Shown: positions 40,861-51,039, counted from the first letter of the stretch. The stretch is DNA of 64,000 bases from Pseudoneobacillus rhizosphaerae (GCF_917563885.1 NZ_CAKJTG010000007.1:138095-202094); one strand, 5' to 3'. Made by a program: numbers and translations. The notes: generated from the sequence alone by a model not told the origin.

Positions 40861-41843
40861 TACTTCCCCCTCTGTACCTCCAAAAACTTCTCCCCAACGG
40901 TCGTGATGGTTGTTCCTCCCCTACCTTGGCGGGCGAGTAGCAATCCTAATTCTTGTAGGACTTCGAGGCGGATACGGATTTGTTGTTCAGACAGGGTAAA
41001 CCCGCTATCTTCTAGCATTTGTTTCACTTTCAGCCTTCCGTAAGATTGAAATTGCCTTTTTCCTCTTTCATATAGTTCAAGAATTTTAATGCTTTCCTCT
41101 AAAAATCCGTGTTTGTCTATTTTACTAGTAATGCTGTTGATTTTATCATCTGTTAATATAGAGCTGCTAGTTTTCACTGGTGGAATATCCGGATTATACA
41201 ACTCTACTAGCTCTCTTGTATCCTTCCTTTTCCCGCCCAAGTCATGGATGAATTCTTTCGCCAAGGAAATTTGCGATTTCATATAACGATTCATTAAGTG
41301 CAATTTATCATTGTGCTCATCGATAAGATTGGACAGCTCCAAAAACGTTTGAAAGCTCAATATCCGTGGTCCGATATCTATAACATTGGTAAAATGTTCT
41401 GGCACTAACTGCTTTTCACCAGGAGTTACAATAAAATCAATGTTTTCAGGAATAGGATTAACACCATCATCGACAAAATACGTATGTTCAAAATATATAT
41501 TTTCAAGCGAAAAGGCTGTTTCCTTTGATTGTTCGATCGTATCATTAACAACTAATATATTTTGACCATCCGGCAAGATGATTAATTCCTTTGTATTCAC
41601 GATGTTGATCTCACGTTTGCCAATAATAATCGGGCATGAGGCTGGGATAAACGGCCGTGTAATCCCTTTCAAAATTCCCTTCGATAAAATAACGATATCG
41701 CCAGGCAAAATCATATCCATTTTTAAACTTTTTATCGTTATCGAATAAATTTCGATTCTGTCACCCAACACTTCAATCAATTGTTTTGAAATAATATCTA
41801 AATATTCTTCCTGTATAGATATGACATGAACTTTTCTTTTCAT
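40860..41843 (-). CDS. Unrecognised regulator: sensory-like N-terminus plus winged helix
   Basis: About 327 residues. The N-terminal about 190 residues (VHVISIQEEYLDIISKQL; LPGDIVILSKGILKGITRPFIPASCPIIIGKREINIVNTKELIILPDGQNILVVNDT) look like an alpha/beta domain resembling the PrpR-type sensor region that precedes sigma-54 activators, but there is no AAA+ domain. The C-terminal about 110 residues form a winged helix (RQFQSYGRLKVKQMLEDSGFTLSEQQIRIRLEVLQELGLLLARQGRGGTTIT). The ATG at 41843 with GAGGTT upstream is preferred to 41867. It is divergent from pepV. Target and signal are unknown. Confidence 0.55.
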   Translation of the reverse strand: MKRKVHVISIQEEYLDIISKQLIEVLGDRIEIYSITIKSLKMDMILPGDIVILSKGILKGITRPFIPASCPIIIGKREINIVNTKELIILPDGQNILVVNDTIEQSKETAFSLENIYFEHTYFVDDGVNPIPENIDFIVTPGEKQLVPEHFTNVIDIGPRILSFQTFLELSNLIDEHNDKLHLMNRYMKSQISLAKEFIHDLGGKRKDTRELVELYNPDIPPVKTSSSILTDDKINSITSKIDKHGFLEESIKILELYERGKRQFQSYGRLKVKQMLEDSGFTLSEQQIRIRLEVLQELGLLLARQGRGGTTITTVGEKFLEVQRGK

Positions 41844-42060
41844 ATAATTAACCTCATTTAGGGGCATTTAGTATTTTTTAAAAAACATTAGGACCATTTA
41901 CCTACCTACAGAATACAGCAAAGACTGATTTTTGGAAATAGTATCATTTGTGTACCTAATCAAACATCTAACAACCTATTCACACCAATAAAGTGATACA
42001 ATACTATTATCACACAATTCTATCTTTTTAAAAAATAAACTTCAAACGGGAGAGATAAAA

Positions 42061-43455
42061 ATGAAAGCAGCAAGCAGCGAATTTATCAAAGACTTATCTG
42101 GATTATTAGTTATTCCAAGCCTAAAAGACACATCCGCAGCAACAGAACAGGCGCCTTTTGGTAATGCAGTGAACGACGCTTTACTTTATATGTTGAACCT
42201 CGGTGAGAAAGCTGGATTCCGTACAAAGAATCATAATGGCTATTACGGGTACATAGAATACGGTCCAGAAGAGGCAGAAGACTATATTGCTGTCCTTTGC
42301 CATGTAGATGTGGTTCCAGCAACCGGAAAATGGACAAGTGACCCGTTCACACCGACGATCGTTGACGGAAAAATCGTAGCCCGCGGTGCGATTGACGATA
42401 AAGGGCCAACAATGGCTGCTTTCTATGCGTTGAAACAGCTGAAGGAAACAGAAAAAGCACCAACCCACCGCGTTCGCCTCATCATTGGTACGGACGAAGA
42501 GAGTGGGATGTCCTGTATGCAGAAATATGTTGAAACAGAGCCAGCAGCCCTTTTTGGATTTGCACCTGACGCTAGTTTTCCAATCATTCATGCTGAAAAA
42601 GGACAGATTAGCCTGACGTTAAAAATCGATGATACAACTGGCTCAGCCTCTGATTTTACATTACTAACCTTTGTATCTGGTGAACGCGGAAATATGGTTC
42701 CGGATCATTGTGTAGCTACCTTCCAAGGCAACGAGGTGGACAAATGGGTGACCACAATTGAGCAAGAGGCTAGCCAACGGTCCATTCCTTACACTTTGGT
42801 CAATGAAGGTGATGTTTGGACCTTAACCGTGACGGGAAAATCAGCCCATGGAGCAGAGCCCTTTAAGGGTGAGAATGCAGCATTTTCAGCTGCAAGTCTA
42901 CTTCACAAGCTTCCATTTTCCGGTAGCCAATCTACTTATATTCGTTTCATCCAAACTGTCTTGCAAAATAATCATTATGGAGAACAGCTGTCGATTGAGC
43001 ATTCTGATGAGGTTACAGGACCGCTAACGGTAAATGCAGGTATTTTCAAGTTCAAAGCCCTTGAAGGTGGAGAAATCTCTTTAAATATCCGTTGCCCGGT
43101 TACCACTCCATATGAAACAACGAAGCAAAATGTGGAGAAGGCTGCACTAAACTACGGCTTTACCATTAACGCCATCAGAGAGCGTAATCCACATTATGTA
43201 AGCGGAGATCACCCGGGTGTACAAGCCCTCGTTCAATCCTATGAGGAAGAAACAGGATTAGAAGGAACGCTGCTCTCGACCGGAGGCGCAACCTATGCTC
43301 GTTATTTAGATAGCGGCGTTGCATTTGGCGCACTTTTTCCAAATAAAAAGAGTACCGCTCACCAAATTGATGAGTACGCTGAACTCGAAGATTTATATAA
43401 AGCAGTCGATATCTATCAAAAGGCACTTTCTAAATTAGTTCATTTGGAGAAATAA
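42061..43455 (+). CDS. pepV: Dipeptidase PepV (M20 family)
   Basis: 464 residues, the PepV length. Zinc-ligand motifs in order: VLCHVDVVPATGKWTSDPF (His, Asp), VARGAIDDKGPTMAAFYALK (bridging Asp), IIGTDEESGMSCM (catalytic Glu), then FAPDASFPIIHAEKG (Asp). The dimerisation/lid domain follows, with GKSAHGAEPFKGENA, and a late His in KKSTAHQIDEY. It hydrolyses dipeptides with an unblocked N-terminus in the cytosol. It fits functionally with the oligopeptide importer encoded next door on the other strand. RBS GGGAGAG. Confidence 0.92.
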   Translation: MKAASSEFIKDLSGLLVIPSLKDTSAATEQAPFGNAVNDALLYMLNLGEKAGFRTKNHNGYYGYIEYGPEEAEDYIAVLCHVDVVPATGKWTSDPFTPTIVDGKIVARGAIDDKGPTMAAFYALKQLKETEKAPTHRVRLIIGTDEESGMSCMQKYVETEPAALFGFAPDASFPIIHAEKGQISLTLKIDDTTGSASDFTLLTFVSGERGNMVPDHCVATFQGNEVDKWVTTIEQEASQRSIPYTLVNEGDVWTLTVTGKSAHGAEPFKGENAAFSAASLLHKLPFSGSQSTYIRFIQTVLQNNHYGEQLSIEHSDEVTGPLTVNAGIFKFKALEGGEISLNIRCPVTTPYETTKQNVEKAALNYGFTINAIRERNPHYVSGDHPGVQALVQSYEEETGLEGTLLSTGGATYARYLDSGVAFGALFPNKKSTAHQIDEYAELEDLYKAVDIYQKALSKLVHLEK

Positions 43456-43511
43456 ATCTAATTAGGCTCTTTAAATAGTGGTGTTGCTGAAATTAGAAAA
43501 GGTAAACTTTT

Positions 43512-43695
43512 TTGCGGACACAGAATCCGCTATTTGACTAAAAATGACATCCTTTTTGGTTTTGACGGACATGGAATCCGTTATCTACTAAATTCTAATG
43601 AAAATATCCCCTTTTTTACGAAATAACGGATCCAATGTCCGGAAAGACCTTTAAAAAGGGACTTTTTGCACCAATAGCGGAACCTATGTCCGGAA
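43512..43695. repeat. Hairpin array of four CGGACATNGAATCCG units, two in each orientation
   Basis: Forward units start at 43515 and 43566 (spacing 51). Inverted units end at 43641 and 43692 (spacing 51). Each word is a short palindrome (CGGA.../...TCCG), and the whole array is roughly symmetrical about position 43600. It fills most of the gap between pepV and the opp genes, where no gene is seen. Confidence 0.8.
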
Positions 43696-43745
43696 ACAAA
43701 CCTAATCATTAAAAAAAACAACATCAAATTTTAACTGAGTCTTAA

Positions 43746-43780
43746 TGAAAAAACAACCCACCGAATATGATTTGGTGGGT
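43746..43780 (-). terminator. Rho-independent terminator of the opp operon
   Basis: AACCCACC pairs with GGTGGGT around an AT-rich loop. The minus-strand tail is TTTTTTC. Confidence 0.8.
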
Positions 43781-43787
43781 CATTCTA

Positions 43788-45794
43788 CTATTCTATTAAA
43801 TGGCAAGCAACCCAATGGTTTGGCTGTGCCTCTTTCCAAATAGGAGTCTCCCCGCACTTCTCCATTGCATATGGACAGCGAGTTCTGAAACGGCAACCTA
43901 CTGGTGGATTAATTGGATTAGGAAGGTCTCCAGATAAAATAATCCGTTCTCTTCCACGTTCAATTTTCGGATTTGGTGTAGGAACAGCTGATAATAAGGC
44001 TTGCGTGTACGGATGCAACGGCTCCTTGCTTAGCTCATCTGTCGGTGCAAGTTCAACAAGGCTACCTAAGTACATGACGCCGATTCGATCGCTAATATAT
44101 TTAACCATGGAAATATCATGGGCAATGAATAAATACGTTAAGTCTTGTTTGTGCTGTAAATCCTTTAACAAATTGACTACTTGAGCTTGAATCGAAACAT
44201 CTAGTGCAGATATAGGTTCGTCCGCAATGATCACCTCTGGATTGAGGGCTAATGCTCTAGCAATCCCGATCCTTTGTCTTTGTCCACCTGAAAATTCATG
44301 TGGATAGCGATTCATAAAGCTTTTATTCAACCCAACAATTTCCAACAAGTTTTGAACGGTATCTTTACGGTCCTTTGCACTTGCTGCAAGCTTATGGATA
44401 TCAATTCCTTCTGCCACTGAATCAAGTACTTTTTTCCGCGGATCTAGTGAAGCGTACGGATCTTGGAAAATCATTTGCATTTTCTGTCTGATCGTGTTTT
44501 CATCACTTTTCTTCAAATCACCATGAATAGGTTTTCCGTTAAAATACACTTCTCCACCCGTTGGTTCATATAATCGTAAAATCGTCCGACCGGTTGTGGA
44601 CTTCCCACAGCCAGACTCTCCAACTAAGCCGAGGGTTTCGCCTTTTTTAATATCAAAAGTAACCCCGTCAACCGCTTTTAAATAACTGTCACCTGACATG
44701 CGGAAATGTTTTTTCAAATCACGTACTTGAATAATTGGTTGTGCCAATGTGAGATTCTTTTTCCCTTTTCTCTTCGCTCTAACGGATTCTTTTTCTTGGA
44801 CAATCGTTGAAAGCTTAGGTGCTTTTTCATGCAATAACCACGTAGCAGCCGAATGCGTTTCCGAAACGGCGAACATCGGCGGCTGCACTTCATAATCAAT
44901 CGCTAACGCAAATTCATTTCGAGCTGCAAATGCATCACCGATAGGCGGACTCAGCAGGTCAGGAGGTGTTCCAGGAATCGAATACAATTCTTCATCTGCG
45001 TCCAAATCAGGGATTGATTTTAACAGTCCCCACGTATAAGGATGTTCCGCGGAATCAAATACTTCTTCAACCGTTCCTTGTTCGACAATCCTACCTGCAT
45101 ACATTACAGCCACTTTATCCGCCATATTGGCAACAACGCCCAAATCATGAGTAATCAAAATGATAGACGTTCCCGTTTTCCTCTGAATATCCTTTAACAA
45201 ATCAAGAATTTGAGCTTGAATCGTTACATCTAGCGCAGTGGTCGGTTCATCAGCAATAAGCAATCTTGGATTACAGGCAATCGCTATCGCAATGACGACA
45301 CGTTGACGCATGCCTCCAGAAAATTGGTGCGGATATTGGTTCACACGTGCAGCAGGTTCCGGAATCCCAACGAGCTCGAGTATTTCAACCGCTCGCTGTA
45401 ACGCTTCTTTTTTCGTTACATTCTTATTATGGTTCAAGATACTTTCCGCGACTTGTTTCCCAATCGTCATCGTCGGATTAAGGGCCGTCATCGGATCTTG
45501 GAAGACCATCGCTATTTCCGACCCGCGAATCGCTTCCATCTTTTTATCATTGATCTCAAGAATGTTTTGACCGTCAAAAATGATTTCTCCACTATCATAA
45601 GTGGCGGTTTGATTCGGTAATAACTGCATAATCGCTTTAGAGGTTACGGATTTACCTGATCCGGATTCACCTACAATAGCTAATGTTTCACCTTTATTTA
45701 CTTTAAAATTAACACCTCGAACCGCTTTTACCACACCAGCCTGAGTACGAAATGAAACATTCAAGTCCTTTACTTCTAATAGTGTTTCCATCAT
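43788..45794 (-). CDS. Oligopeptide ABC transporter ATPase, fused OppD-OppF
   Basis: 668 residues with two complete ABC ATPase domains in one chain. Domain 1 (about 1-330): Walker [13 protein letters not shown], signature FSGGMRQR, Walker [13 protein letters not shown], and its own C-terminal oligopeptide-type extension. Domain 2 (about 350-668): [32 protein letters not shown] and the [15 protein letters not shown] iron-sulfur-like Cys motif of OppF/DppF. The fusion replaces separate OppD and OppF subunits, as in GsiA of enteric bacteria. It is the last gene of the operon, 25 bases after the permease gene. Confidence 0.93.
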   Translation of the reverse strand: MMETLLEVKDLNVSFRTQAGVVKAVRGVNFKVNKGETLAIVGESGSGKSVTSKAIMQLLPNQTATYDSGEIIFDGQNILEINDKKMEAIRGSEIAMVFQDPMTALNPTMTIGKQVAESILNHNKNVTKKEALQRAVEILELVGIPEPAARVNQYPHQFSGGMRQRVVIAIAIACNPRLLIADEPTTALDVTIQAQILDLLKDIQRKTGTSIILITHDLGVVANMADKVAVMYAGRIVEQGTVEEVFDSAEHPYTWGLLKSIPDLDADEELYSIPGTPPDLLSPPIGDAFAARNEFALAIDYEVQPPMFAVSETHSAATWLLHEKAPKLSTIVQEKESVRAKRKGKKNLTLAQPIIQVRDLKKHFRMSGDSYLKAVDGVTFDIKKGETLGLVGESGCGKSTTGRTILRLYEPTGGEVYFNGKPIHGDLKKSDENTIRQKMQMIFQDPYASLDPRKKVLDSVAEGIDIHKLAASAKDRKDTVQNLLEIVGLNKSFMNRYPHEFSGGQRQRIGIARALALNPEVIIADEPISALDVSIQAQVVNLLKDLQHKQDLTYLFIAHDISMVKYISDRIGVMYLGSLVELAPTDELSKEPLHPYTQALLSAVPTPNPKIERGRERIILSGDLPNPINPPVGCRFRTRCPYAMEKCGETPIWKEAQPNHWVACHLIE

Positions 45795-45819
45795 GATTCA
45801 CCCTCTTATCGTTCATGTA

Positions 45820-46803
45820 TTATTTTCTCATTTTAGGGTCCAATGCATCGCGTAGCCCATCAGCTAATAAGTTAAAGCAGACCATTAAACCAACGATGAC
45901 ACCTGCTGGGTACAATAATAAGTAGAAGTTATTTCTCATAGCCTTGAACCCATCATTGATTAGTACACCTAGAGAAGCTAATGGCTCTTGTAATCCTAAG
46001 CCGATAAAACTTAAGAAGGCTTCGGTAAAAATGGCTGATGGAATCGTAAACATCATATTAACGATAATGAGACCTAACGTGTTTGGTATGAAATGTTCTT
46101 TAATCAGCCTGCTATTGGAAGCACCTAATGCCTTTGATGCTAGAATGAATTCCTGATTCTTTAACTTAAATACTTGTGAACGAACGAGCCTCGCCATATT
46201 TACCCAACCTGTAATGACCATGGCAACGGTAATCGTGAAAATCCCTGGTTTTAATAGCATAATCAATAAAATAATGAGAATAAGATTCGGAATCCCAACG
46301 AGTACTTCAATAATACGTTGCATGACATTATCGACTTTACCTCCGACAAGTGCTGAAATGGAGCCGTAAAGGACCCCAATGACTAAGTCCAAGACAGTCG
46401 CTAGAAGGGCAATGTATAGGGAAATTCGTGTCCCTTCCCAAATTCTTGTCCATTGGTCACGTCCGAATTTATCCGTCCCGAACCAATGCTCACTATTAGG
46501 CTCCTGGAAGGCCTTTTCATAATTAGTTTCATCATAGGTGTATTCATTCATATAAGGTCCAATTAACGCTAGGATAATCAAAATTGAAAGAACCACCAAG
46601 CTAACAACGGCACCTTTATTTTTGGTCAATCTCAACCAACTTTCTTTGAAAATCCCTACATAAGGTCTTGTGATGGCATCCTGTGAATCTTTTTTTGCGC
46701 CAACGACTTTAAAGGAATCTTCCTTAAAAAGGTGGTCAAAATTGTTCATTTCATTTTTTTCTATATTTGTCTTTTCATATTTTTCTAGAGTTGAGTTCGT
46801 CAT
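45820..46803 (-). CDS. oppC: Oligopeptide ABC transporter permease (OppC/DppC type)
   Basis: About 327 residues. A soluble N-terminal tail of about 60 residues precedes six membrane helices. It contains the OppC-type N-terminal segment ESWLRLTKNKGAVVSLVVL and the periplasmic GTDKFGRDQWTRIWEGTRISL, plus the EAA loop ASKALGASNSRLIKEHFIPN. ATG 46803 lies eight bases after AAAGGGG. A GTG at 46812 overlaps the oppB stop. It pairs with OppB. Confidence 0.92.
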   Translation of the reverse strand: MTNSTLEKYEKTNIEKNEMNNFDHLFKEDSFKVVGAKKDSQDAITRPYVGIFKESWLRLTKNKGAVVSLVVLSILIILALIGPYMNEYTYDETNYEKAFQEPNSEHWFGTDKFGRDQWTRIWEGTRISLYIALLATVLDLVIGVLYGSISALVGGKVDNVMQRIIEVLVGIPNLILIILLIMLLKPGIFTITVAMVITGWVNMARLVRSQVFKLKNQEFILASKALGASNSRLIKEHFIPNTLGLIIVNMMFTIPSAIFTEAFLSFIGLGLQEPLASLGVLINDGFKAMRNNFYLLLYPAGVIVGLMVCFNLLADGLRDALDPKMRK

Positions 46804-46808
46804 TTTCT

Positions 46809-47744
46809 TCACCCCTTTGAGCCAGCTATGCGTATTCTCGGATCCACGATTCCATATAGTAAATCAACAACTAGAACGGTTAAAATGTAAAAGGTACTGT
46901 AAAAAATCGTTAAGCCCATAATCGTTGTATAGTCATTTACTTTAATCGAATCAACAAACAAACTGCCGATACCTGGAATACCAAAGATATTTTCAATGAC
47001 AAGCGACCCTGTCAGTAAGCTAACGACAATCGGTCCAAGAATCGTAAGGATTGGAATCATTGAATTACGGAGTGTATGACGAATAATGACCTTCATTTGA
47101 GATAATCCTTTTGATCTTGCGGTTAAGATGTAATCCTGCTGCAGCACCTCGAGCATTTCATTCCTCATGAAACGAGCAATCAAGGCGATAACCATCATCG
47201 AAAGAGCGATTGTCGGTAGGATGGAGCTGTCATAGCTCTCCCAGAAGGCTACCGGCAAAATGCCCCATTTTAATCCAACATAATATTGTAAAAGTGCGGC
47301 GAACACAAAGTTTGGTATGGCTACGCCAATGACGGCAATGAACATCGTGAAAAAGTCCCACGCGGTATTATGCCTAAAGGCGGCAATCATTCCTAAAATT
47401 AACCCAATGGACACGCCCAAAATAGTAGCTTGTACACCTAGTAAAGCAGATGGACCAATTCGGCCCGAAATTAAAGATTCAACCTTTTGTCCTTTATAGT
47501 AATAAGAAATTCCTAGGTCACCCTGCACAAGATTCCCCATATACTTCGCATACTGGACATAAACAGGTTGATCAAGTCCGTAACGTGCGTAAAACTCCAT
47601 TCTTGCTTCATCTGATAAATCGGCTAATTTCTCTTCATCAAACGGAGATCCTGGTAACAATTTCATCAGGAAAAATGTCACTGTTGCAATAACGAATAAT
47701 GTCACTAAGATATTGAAGATCCTTACAGCAAGAAATTTTTTCAA
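46809..47744 (-). CDS. oppB: Oligopeptide ABC transporter permease (OppB/DppB type)
   Basis: 311 residues with six membrane helices, the DppB/OppB opening (FFLMKLLPGSPFDEEKL; YGLDQPVYVQYAKYMGNLVQGDLGISY) and EAA loop ARSKGLSQMKVIIRHTLRNSMIPI. The start is TTG at 47744 with AGAGGTG seven bases upstream. The 578-base gap between this gene and the binding-protein gene upstream carries the 52-bp hairpin array and a terminator, so the two parts may be expressed separately. Confidence 0.92.
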   Translation of the reverse strand: MKKFLAVRIFNILVTLFVIATVTFFLMKLLPGSPFDEEKLADLSDEARMEFYARYGLDQPVYVQYAKYMGNLVQGDLGISYYYKGQKVESLISGRIGPSALLGVQATILGVSIGLILGMIAAFRHNTAWDFFTMFIAVIGVAIPNFVFAALLQYYVGLKWGILPVAFWESYDSSILPTIALSMMVIALIARFMRNEMLEVLQQDYILTARSKGLSQMKVIIRHTLRNSMIPILTILGPIVVSLLTGSLVIENIFGIPGIGSLFVDSIKVNDYTTIMGLTIFYSTFYILTVLVVDLLYGIVDPRIRIAGSKG

Positions 47745-47879
47745 TCTAGTTCACCTCTTTGGTATGGCTATTTTCGTATAGATTGTTGCTAGTGTTTTTT
47801 AATAAAGATTCTATTAAAATGCGATGTTGATATTAGAACAAAAGATAAAACTTCGCTTTTTCACCTTTTTGATGTTGAT

Positions 47880-48145
47880 GGTAACTATTAGCCTCTATTA
47901 GTTACCGTTTTCTCTCTTTTTTACTGTTTACGGTAACTATTAGCCTCTATTAGTTACCGTTTTCTCTCTTTGGCGCTGTTTACGGTAACGATTAACCTCT
48001 ATTCGTTACCGTTTTCTCTCTTTTTTACTGTTTACGGTAACTATTAGCCTCTATTAGTTACCGTTTTCTCTCTTTTTTACTGTTTACGGTAACTATTAGC
48101 CTCTATTAGTTACCGTTTTCTCTCTTTTTGGCTGCTACTGGTAAC
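47880..48145. repeat. Tandem hairpin array, six 52-bp units
   Basis: GGTAAC starts at 47880, 47932, 47984, 48036, 48088 and 48140, a period of exactly 52. A full unit reads ACGGTAACTATTAGCC, then TCTATTAGTTACCGT, then TTTCTCTC and a T-rich spacer. The first two blocks pair as a hairpin (ACGGTAACTA / TAGTTACCGT). The third unit carries compensating changes on both arms (GGTAACGATTA...ATTCGTTACC), which keep the stem paired. The last unit is degenerate. No gene is seen in 47745-48322. Confidence 0.92.
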
Positions 48146-48282
48146 CAATAACCCAATTGTTACTTGTTCAATTCCGTTAGTTTCTTAGGAAAGTCACAGA
48201 GCCTTAAAAAAATTACAACAATGTTTACGAAAATAGCCTTATTAAATGAAATTCGTTTATATGTGTTAAGGATACAAATGAA

Positions 48283-48310
48283 GAAAAGAGAGAGAAATTC
48301 TCTCTCTTCC
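48283..48310 (-). terminator. Hairpin after the oppA-like gene
   Basis: AGAGAGAGAA (48287-48296) pairs with TTCTCTCTCT (48298-48307), with a TTTTC tail on the minus strand. It lies just past the stop codon of the binding-protein gene. Confidence 0.65.
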
Positions 48311-48322
48311 CTACACTCTTTA

Positions 48323-49975
48323 TTAGTTTTTCTTCACGTATTTCAATTCTAATGGTGCCCCATAAGGATGTGTTGTGAAATTCGATACGTCTGTGTTTAA
48401 TAAGAATGCTTTTCCTTCGTCGTAAAGTGGTGTAAGAATGGAATCCTCTACAACCATGACTCTTTCTGCTTCAAGAAGGTATTCCATACGTTTCGCTTCG
48501 TCTTTTTCTGTTTTACTTTTTGCCACTAAATCATTGTACTTTTCACTTGAGTAGTTACCGCGAAGTGGTTTTGCTTCCGGAACTGATACCCAAAGATCTA
48601 AGTAGGTGCTTGCATCGTTATAATCTGCGCCCCATTTGTTGATACCAAGCTGATAATCATCATCTCTCATCGCTTGAAGTCTTCCGCTATAAGGCTTAGT
48701 TGAAATTTGTACATCTACACCTAAATTTTTCTTAAATTCACTTTGAAGGAAAGTAGCTGTATCTTTTGCAATTGTGTCATCAGCTGTTAAGATGGTAACC
48801 TCAGGAAGTTTTCCACCGATTTCAGCAAGTCCAGCAGCAAGATATTCTTTCGCTTTTTCAATGTCAGGTGTTACTAGATTTGGATTTAATTCACGGAATA
48901 ATTGTCCGTCAACCCCAGCCATACCAGCAGCTACTACCCCTGAAGCAGGTGTAGAACCATTGTTTAAAATTTGAGAAGTCAAGATTTCTGGGTCAACTGC
49001 CAATTGGAATGCTTTTCTAATGTTTAAATTATCAAATGGAGCTTTCGTTAAGTTCATTTGTAAGAACCATGAGTTAAACTTCGATTCTGTACCATATTCT
49101 TCGCTATCTTGGTAAGATAAAATATCAGAAGAAGAAAGATAAACTTTATCTAATTCTCCCGCATCAAATAGGTTTAAAGCCGTACTATTTTCTTTAATAA
49201 CCTTTAAACTAACTTCATCAATATCTACATTATAGCTGTCCCAATATTGATCGTTTTTGACTAATTTTACGCCTGCTGCTTGATCGTATTCTGTTAATGT
49301 AAACGGACCATTATATAGAATTTTATCAGCTGTAAGCGCAAAGCTATCTCCAGCTTCCGTTACAAACTTTTCGTTAAGAGGGAAGTACGTAACAAATGCT
49401 GTTAACCCAAGGAAATAAGGTGTTGGTTCATTAATTGTTACGACTAATGTTTGGTCGTCTTCCGCTACGATACCTACATCGCTATCTGCTGCTTCACCAG
49501 CTAAATATTCCGCTCCACCCTTTACATAATCGGCAATGATAAAGGAATAAGATCCGGCTGTATCTGGATGCATCGCTCTTAACCATGAGTAGCGGAAATC
49601 ATGGGCTGTTACCACTTCTCCATTACTCCATTTCACACCTTCACGAATATGGAACGTATACGTTAGTTTGTCGTCAGAGATATCTACACTTTCTGCCATC
49701 GCTGGAACAGCTTCGTGATTTTCATCTAATCGGTAAAGACCTTCCATAATGTTATTTAAAACACTAAAAGAAATACCATCTGTAGTTTTCACTTGATTTA
49801 AATCCGGAATATCATTTTCTAAACTTAAGTTTAGTGTCTTTTTCGCTTCTGTTTTTTCCCCTTGATTTTTACCATCTCCTGAACTAGTTGAAGATGAGTT
49901 AGAGAAGTTACAGCCTGACAATACAAGAACAAGTGCTAGCATTGACAGTGCTAATAATTTAATAGATTTTCTCAC
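48323..49975 (-). CDS. oppA: Oligopeptide-binding lipoprotein (OppA type)
   Basis: 550 residues. Lipobox LVLSGC at about residue 22, a Ser/Thr/Gly-rich linker, then the family-5 extracellular solute-binding protein: LNLSLENDIPDLNQVKTTDGISFSVLNNIMEGLYR, VKWSNGEVVTAHDFRYSWLRAM, INEPTPYFLGLTAF, NINKWGADYNDASTYLDLW-like centre (GINKWGADYNDASTYL). It captures oligopeptides for OppB, OppC and the fused ATPase. Start is GTG with TAGGAGG upstream. Together with pepV and the asparaginase it suggests peptide and amino-acid scavenging. Confidence 0.93.
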   Translation of the reverse strand: MRKSIKLLALSMLALVLVLSGCNFSNSSSTSSGDGKNQGEKTEAKKTLNLSLENDIPDLNQVKTTDGISFSVLNNIMEGLYRLDENHEAVPAMAESVDISDDKLTYTFHIREGVKWSNGEVVTAHDFRYSWLRAMHPDTAGSYSFIIADYVKGGAEYLAGEAADSDVGIVAEDDQTLVVTINEPTPYFLGLTAFVTYFPLNEKFVTEAGDSFALTADKILYNGPFTLTEYDQAAGVKLVKNDQYWDSYNVDIDEVSLKVIKENSTALNLFDAGELDKVYLSSSDILSYQDSEEYGTESKFNSWFLQMNLTKAPFDNLNIRKAFQLAVDPEILTSQILNNGSTPASGVVAAGMAGVDGQLFRELNPNLVTPDIEKAKEYLAAGLAEIGGKLPEVTILTADDTIAKDTATFLQSEFKKNLGVDVQISTKPYSGRLQAMRDDDYQLGINKWGADYNDASTYLDLWVSVPEAKPLRGNYSSEKYNDLVAKSKTEKDEAKRMEYLLEAERVMVVEDSILTPLYDEGKAFLLNTDVSNFTTHPYGAPLELKYVKKN

Positions 49976-50028
49976 TTGTAATTCCTCCTATTAATTTTTA
50001 TTATTTTGACAATTTTATAGAGAATGCA

Positions 50029-51039
50029 TTATGCATGTCCTAACGTAAAAGCTGGTCGTAACTCTCCAATTTGCTCTTTTCGGCAATTTCTTAGTTGTGG
50101 GTAATGATAGGATTGTAATTGTTCCTTTTGAACTTCCCCTAAAAGACCCAATTGACTTAAAACTTCCACCGCTACCGGGGATGTGGCTCTTCCATTACCA
50201 TCTTCAATTTTAATCGCAATACCGATTCCCGTTTCTTTATCACCAATGCAATAAACGCCTTCTGCTCCGGCTTTCCCAAACATTCTGCCTTCTAAAATAC
50301 GCATAAAGTCTGAACAAAAACGTTCCGTCCCTCCAACCATTTCTGGTGCTTCCATCATCGCCGTTGTTATTCTATGTATAGCTTCTTGACGTTTAACAGG
50401 CAACAAACTCGGATCGGCCATTTTTGCGAAACCTAACGCTAAACTTTCTAACGGGATACCGTGTACAGGCACTCCACAACCATCAATACCAATTTCGATT
50501 TCCTCTTTCGGAACCTCTGTTAAATCACTGATTGCTTCAATAATTCGTTGCTGAACGGGATGATCTAGTTTGTAATAATCACTGGTTGATTCATTCATAT
50601 GCTTTGCTGTTGCAAGCATCCCACTATGTTTCCCTGAACAATTATTGTAGATGGCTGTAACTTCTCCACCCGCTTTTACTAACGCTTCATACGTTTCCTG
50701 CCATCTTGGATTATGCGTTCCACACTGTAAATCCGCGAAGGTTAACTCTGCTCTTTCCAATATCGATTGAACTCGATTTGTATGCTGATCCTCACCATTA
50801 TGCGAGGCACAGGTTAAAGATAAATCCGCATGGTCAAAATGGAAATGCTCTGCAGCCCCTGTCTCTACAATCGGAATCGCTTGAAGTGGCTTCATTGACG
50901 ACCTTGCATACACAACTTCTCGTGGATTTCCTTTTGAATACAGTAATTCACCTTTGGAATTAACAACCGCAATATGACCTCTATGTAAGCTCTCAACCAA
51001 ACCGCCTCTAGATACCTTAACTAAAACTTCCGCCGTCAT
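50029..51039 (-). CDS. Asparaginase of the Rhizobium AII (class 3) type
   Basis: 336 residues matching the asparaginase II family (the Rhizobium etli inducible enzyme family), unrelated to E. coli-type asparaginases. Conserved blocks: VYARSSMKPLQAIPIVETG (catalytic Ser-Ser-x-Lys), LSLTCASHNGE, LQCGTHNPRW (zinc/substrate Cys), AIYNNCSGKHSGML, IGIDGCGVPVHGIPL and MVGGTERFCSDFM. It hydrolyses asparagine to aspartate and ammonia. ATG start after AGAGGTGT. It lies 53 bases upstream-side of the oppA gene on the same strand and could be co-transcribed. Confidence 0.88.
   Translation of the reverse strand: MTAEVLVKVSRGGLVESLHRGHIAVVNSKGELLYSKGNPREVVYARSSMKPLQAIPIVETGAAEHFHFDHADLSLTCASHNGEDQHTNRVQSILERAELTFADLQCGTHNPRWQETYEALVKAGGEVTAIYNNCSGKHSGMLATAKHMNESTSDYYKLDHPVQQRIIEAISDLTEVPKEEIEIGIDGCGVPVHGIPLESLALGFAKMADPSLLPVKRQEAIHRITTAMMEAPEMVGGTERFCSDFMRILEGRMFGKAGAEGVYCIGDKETGIGIAIKIEDGNGRATSPVAVEVLSQLGLLGEVQKEQLQSYHYPQLRNCRKEQIGELRPAFTLGHA

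Noticed and set aside
42110..42591. Minus-strand frames opposite pepV
   Set aside because: Antisense shadows of a well-conserved M20 peptidase.
47880..48145. Possible CRISPR array (regular repeats)
   Set aside because: The entire 52-base unit, including the would-be spacer, is conserved. Units are self-complementary hairpins, and no cas genes are present.
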